A stretch of DNA of 15,495 nt, taken from contig DAOVIO010000092.1 of the NCBI GenBank assembly GCA_030673645.1, positions 1-15,495 of the forward strand, given 5' to 3'. Source of the DNA: JAGLSB01 sp023135955 (GTDB lineage Bacteria > Bacteroidota > Bacteroidia > Bacteroidales > GCA-2748055). How positions within the stretch are numbered: the first letter of the stretch is position 1; each line of letters starts with the position of its first letter. The notes under the pieces are model-generated. The model was not told the origin of the DNA and did not search any database. It saw only the letters and a program-made list of their open reading frames with translations. Below are positions 13,988 to 15,495 of this stretch, piece by piece. Made by a program: the position numbers and the translations under genes.

Positions 13988-15495
13988 TTAATTTGTAATT
14001 GCCAGCTGCTGAGCCTTTAAATTTTCACTCTTCACTGTTAATTTTACTGTCTCATTGGCATCATCAACCTTTATGATGCAAAGGCATCTTCCCTGATAGG
14101 TTCTTTTCCTATCTTTTATGGAAAATGGACTTAAATCCCGTACATCTCCATTTTCCAGGGCAATTATTCTGGCTTCACCATCTATTTCAAATTGCAATTC
14201 TTCATCGTTGTGGGTGATGTTTCTGCCTTTTTTATCCTGTAATGAAAGCTCAACATGTATAATATCACCTGATTTTACGCTCGATTTATCAGCTTTCATT
14301 TTTACATTATGTAGTTTTCCGGTTGTGGCAATTACAGTTTCGCAAACTGCTTTTCCATTGATTTTCCCAACTGCTTTTAGTTCACCGGATTGATAATTGA
14401 TACCATTCCAGTTCATGATCCAATTTGGGAAATCTGCTAAGTTCTGTGAAGCTATTTTCTTATTGTTGAGGAAGAGATTAACAGATTCACAATTGGTATA
14501 CGTTACAAGATTTACGACTGTATCTTTAGGCAGGTTCCAGTTTTGACTCATATCCGGCATTCCCCACTGTCCCTTTGACTCAGCTTGGTTGCCATATACT
14601 TCAATATGAATCGTTGGTTTATCCGACCAAAAAGCTTTATACAAATAAGCGTCGGGGTTAGGAAATCCTGCAAAGTTAAATAGTCCGCCTGAACCAATTC
14701 TTCCCCAGCTACGCGACTCGCCTAAATATGATATACCCGGCCAAAGGAATAAGCCCATGTTACTTTCATTTTCAATAACATCGAGCCAGGGTGATCGTTC
14801 TACGCCAGCCTCACGTTTATGAGATGTAGAATTGTAATAGCGATAACTTTCGGTACTCACAAAGGCTTTGCCAGGTTTTTTATCGATAATTGCTTTACAC
14901 CATTGCTCGCCATAATTCATTGCGATAAGATCCATGTATTTGCACGACTCAATGATATCTTCCACCTTTTTAGCTACGTCTTTTACATCTTTTCCCCTTT
15001 CCATTCCTGAGATTACAGGCCTGGTAGGGTCGAGGCTTCGAACAAAAGATGCATATCGGCGTAAGCCATCGTTTTGTCCGATAGAGCCTGGCCGGTGGTT
15101 CTCGTTACCCACGCTCCACATTATAACAGAAGGGTGATTACGGTCGCGACGAATAGTTTGTTCATAGTTTCGTTGCCACTCTACTATGAAATTTGGGTCG
15201 GCCATTTGTACATTATAATAAGGATCTGCCGGCGCATTTCTCCTGTAAGGTTTGTTCCACTTATCTACAAATTCGTCCATAACTAAAAAACCCATGGTAT
15301 CGCACATCGTCATAAACTCAGGTGAAGCAGGGTTGTGAGCTGTGCGAATAGCGTTACATCCAATTTCTTTAAGCTTTTGCAGGCGGCGCACCCAAACTTC
15401 ATCGGGGACCGCTCCACCAAGAGATGCAGCATCGTGATGTAAACAAACGCCTTTCAATTTTAGATTCTTGCCATTAAGAAAGAATCCTTTTTCAG
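13988..15495 (-). CDS. GH2 beta-galactosidase-like enzyme (5' end outside window)
   Basis: The frame is open from the right window edge, so the N-terminal sugar-binding domain lies outside; about 501 residues are visible. They begin with the TIM barrel (FFLNGKNLKLKGVCLHHD, then GCNAIRTAHNPASPEF). The acid/base glutamate is in WSVGNEN (codon at 15103-15101), and the likely nucleophile is the Glu of FVSTESY about 84 residues later. After the barrel come beta-sandwich domains with NCESVNLFLNNKKI, as in DUF4982-type GH2 proteins of Bacteroidota. The family removes beta-linked galactose, or sometimes glucuronic acid or mannose, from glycans. It is upstream of the broken lipoprotein gene (41 bases) and the GH115-like gene, suggesting one polysaccharide-use operon. 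Specificity cannot be read from these data. Confidence 0.92.
   Translation of the reverse strand, partial: EKGFFLNGKNLKLKGVCLHHDAASLGGAVPDEVWVRRLQKLKEIGCNAIRTAHNPASPEFMTMCDTMGFLVMDEFVDKWNKPYRRNAPADPYYNVQMADPNFIVEWQRNYEQTIRRDRNHPSVIMWSVGNENHRPGSIGQNDGLRRYASFVRSLDPTRPVISGMERGKDVKDVAKKVEDIIESCKYMDLIAMNYGEQWCKAIIDKKPGKAFVSTESYRYYNSTSHKREAGVERSPWLDVIENESNMGLFLWPGISYLGESRSWGRIGSGGLFNFAGFPNPDAYLYKAFWSDKPTIHIEVYGNQAESKGQWGMPDMSQNWNLPKDTVVNLVTYTNCESVNLFLNNKKIASQNLADFPNWIMNWNGINYQSGELKAVGKINGKAVCETVIATTGKLHNVKMKADKSSVKSGDIIHVELSLQDKKGRNITHNDEELQFEIDGEARIIALENGDVRDLSPFSIKDRKRTYQGRCLCIIKVDDANETVKLTVKSENLKAQQLAITN

Overview
The window looks like a chromosomal piece of a member of the Bacteroidota, probably Bacteroidales or Marinilabiliales. 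The evidence is low GC content, a perfect Bacteroidota-type promoter (TTTG, 19 bases, TAnnTTTG) ahead of a tRNA, a Tat-type lipoprotein TldD, and polysaccharide-degrading GH2 and GH115 enzymes. All protein genes lie on the minus strand. The one clear plus-strand gene is an initiator tRNA, with a candidate small RNA also on plus.

Left housekeeping block (1-7170). Read in the direction of transcription, it holds a superoxide reductase-like gene, an M23 peptidase with one membrane segment, dxr (isoprenoid synthesis), rseP (site-2 protease) and tatA. These are closely spaced and likely form one operon, ending at a hairpin terminator. Beyond it come an exported TldD metalloprotease and its TldE/PmbA partner, which is cut by the window edge. 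Between tldD and tatA is a 343-base gap. It holds a candidate structured RNA on the plus strand that shares a bidirectional terminator with tatA. The initiator tRNA-fMet (7054-7126) is transcribed away from the superoxide reductase gene and has its own terminator.

Central island (about 7114-10989). The last bases of the tRNA (16 bp exact, followed by a further 11-bp match running into the terminator stem) are repeated at 10974-11003. Between the repeats are only two genes, one base apart: a fused archaeo-eukaryotic-type primase/DEAD-box-like helicase, and an AlbA_2 (Schlafen-type)/HATPase/winged-helix protein carrying a perfect four-copy GGQV repeat. There is no integrase. This is a compact tRNA-inserted cargo island and the best candidate in the window for a little-known conflict or defence system.

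Right carbohydrate block (11107-15495). A GH2 beta-galactosidase-like enzyme (5' end outside the window) is followed by a broken lipoprotein glycosidase-like gene with two single-base frameshifts. Its stop overlaps the start of a secreted GH115-like protein (alpha-glucuronidase family). This suggests a gene set for trimming side chains from plant or algal polysaccharides. The block looks visibly richer in G+C than the island and the left block.
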